In this document: positions 63,339-64,000 of the stretch, in pieces | Layout of the letters: each line of letters opens with the position of its first letter | Numbering within the stretch: position 1 is the stretch's first letter | Source of the DNA: Methylorubrum rhodinum | Lineage (GTDB): Bacteria; Pseudomonadota; Alphaproteobacteria; Rhizobiales; Beijerinckiaceae | Reading direction: 5' to 3' | Assembly (NCBI RefSeq): GCF_014199935.1 | Contig: NZ_JACHOP010000003.1 | Coordinates: 298,956-362,955, forward strand | DNA length: 64,000 nt | The notes under the pieces: model-generated | What the model was told of the DNA's origin: nothing | The model's database searches: none | The model's input: the letters and a program-made list of their open reading frames with translations, nothing else | Translations under genes and position numbers: made by a program

Positions 63339-64000
63339 ATGTCGTCCCCGGGTACCGGCCGCACGCTGTTCTTCTTCGAGAAGCCCTCGGCGATGCGGCA
63401 AATGCAGCGGTTCTTCCGCTCGCCGAACACCGTCTGTGTGGCGGCCGAAGGGCACCTGCTGACCGCGCAGGAGCCGGGAAGCATTCGGCCGGACTGGAAG
63501 CCCTGGCGCTTCGATGCACTCCCGATCGTGCTCGACACCATCCCGGTCACCTGCGGGCAGAACCGCTCCGGTGCGTCGCACGCGCCGAAACTCGCCCAGA
63601 TCCGGCAGGCGCTGACCGGTGTCGAGCGCGTGATCATCGCGACCGACCCCGGCCGCGAAGGTTCGATGATTGCTTGGGAGGTGCTCGAGCATCTCGGCTG
63701 GCGGGGCCGCGTGGATCGGCTGAAGCTTGGTGCGCTCGATGACCTCTCGATCCGACGGGCTTTCGCGGCGTTGGCCAAGGAGACGGCCTCGGGCGAGCAG
63801 GATTATGCAGCCTACCTCGAAGCGCTCTGTCGCCAGTACGAGGACTACCATCTCGGACTAAATGGAACTCGCGCGATCTCGCTGCGGCTTCGTCCGCCGA
63901 GCTTTCGCGAGCCCTGGCGCTTCGGCGGCGTTCAGACGCCGACGCTGGCCCTCCTGGCCGATCTTGAGGCGCGCATCCGCACCTTCGTGCCCGAGGACTT
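63339..64000 (+). CDS. Type IA DNA topoisomerase (TopB-like), N-terminal part
   Basis: 220 residues visible, open at the window end. Toprim domain with FFFEKPSAMRQMQRF at the N-terminus and ATDPGREGSMIAWEVLEHLG; the family consensus TDxDREG is altered (Gly for the second Asp). GVQTPTLALLADLE opens the topoisomerase core. The catalytic tyrosine is beyond the window. Such divergent TopB proteins are carried by integrative conjugative elements. Start ATG at 63339. Confidence 0.85.
   Translation, partial: MSSPGTGRTLFFFEKPSAMRQMQRFFRSPNTVCVAAEGHLLTAQEPGSIRPDWKPWRFDALPIVLDTIPVTCGQNRSGASHAPKLAQIRQALTGVERVIIATDPGREGSMIAWEVLEHLGWRGRVDRLKLGALDDLSIRRAFAALAKETASGEQDYAAYLEALCRQYEDYHLGLNGTRAISLRLRPPSFREPWRFGGVQTPTLALLADLEARIRTFVPED

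Noticed and set aside
1..64000. CRISPR arrays, tRNA and rRNA genes
   Set aside because: No regularly spaced direct repeats of CRISPR type and no recognisable tRNA or rRNA segments were found on reading through the window; a covariance-model scan was not possible.

Overview
The window is high-GC alphaproteobacterial DNA. The gene content and codon use fit a Methylobacterium/Methylorubrum-type member of the Hyphomicrobiales; that placement is inference from gene families, not from a marker gene. No rRNA, tRNA or CRISPR array was recognised. The left part is chromosome-like. The right part (about 51.2-64 kb) is a mobile region of AT-rich orphan genes, a resolvase, a candidate replication module and genes typical of integrative conjugative elements.

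Layout. 1-6.0 kb: the start of an RTX calcium-binding protein, a LuxR-type regulator, an SRAP-family protein coupled to a small unknown gene, and a Suv3-like helicase. 6.0-7.4 kb: a wrecked stretch with an IS256 remnant that has cut off an amidase gene. 7.4-17.3 kb: a cobalt nitrile hydratase operon (CobW-like GTPase, DUF1097 membrane protein, beta, alpha, activator, Ni/Co permease, truncated amidase). It is followed by a GlxA-type regulator, an MFS permease, an alpha/beta hydrolase and a sigma-54 activator with two candidate divergent -24/-12 promoters. 17.4-19.0 kb: IS5 and ISL3 remnants. 19.3-36.9 kb: a large TonB-dependent uptake island. It holds a FecI/FecR pair, a free-standing STN protein, a cysteine-synthase-like enzyme and an arginase on the plus strand. 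On the minus strand are ExbB-ExbD-TonB, a FecA-type receptor, an SbmA/BacA-like ABC transporter, a paired M16 peptidase, a TlpA-like thioredoxin protein, a LysE exporter and a threonine aldolase. 37.0-39.4 kb: IS256 nested in IS3. 39.5-48.5 kb: an aldoxime-nitrile island with nitrilase, LysR, a five-gene Liv-type ABC importer, a small unknown protein and a haem aldoxime dehydratase. 48.5-51.2 kb: an IS4 fragment and an IS21 element. 51.4-64 kb: AT-rich lipoprotein, resolvase, HNH protein, three unknown genes, a DUF927 helicase-like protein, UmuD/UmuC debris including a chimeric ORF, DUF3768 and DUF6894 proteins, and the start of a type IA topoisomerase.

How the parts work together. Two routes of nitrile metabolism are present: aldoxime to nitrile to acid (Oxd plus nitrilase), and nitrile to amide (nitrile hydratase), whose amide-hydrolysing step was lost to an IS. 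The TonB island looks like a self-contained system that senses an extracellular ligand, imports it, cleaves it in the cytoplasm and uses or exports the amino acids. The ligand is unknown. The receptor and exbB starts share a bipartite motif that could be the FecI promoter.

The most unusual sequence signal is a 24-bp repeat (core TTCGACAGGCTCAGGATGAG). It occurs seven times, always inside an insertion sequence, across five IS families. At the sites where the ancestral frame can be reconstructed it adds a net 22 bp and breaks the transposase frame.
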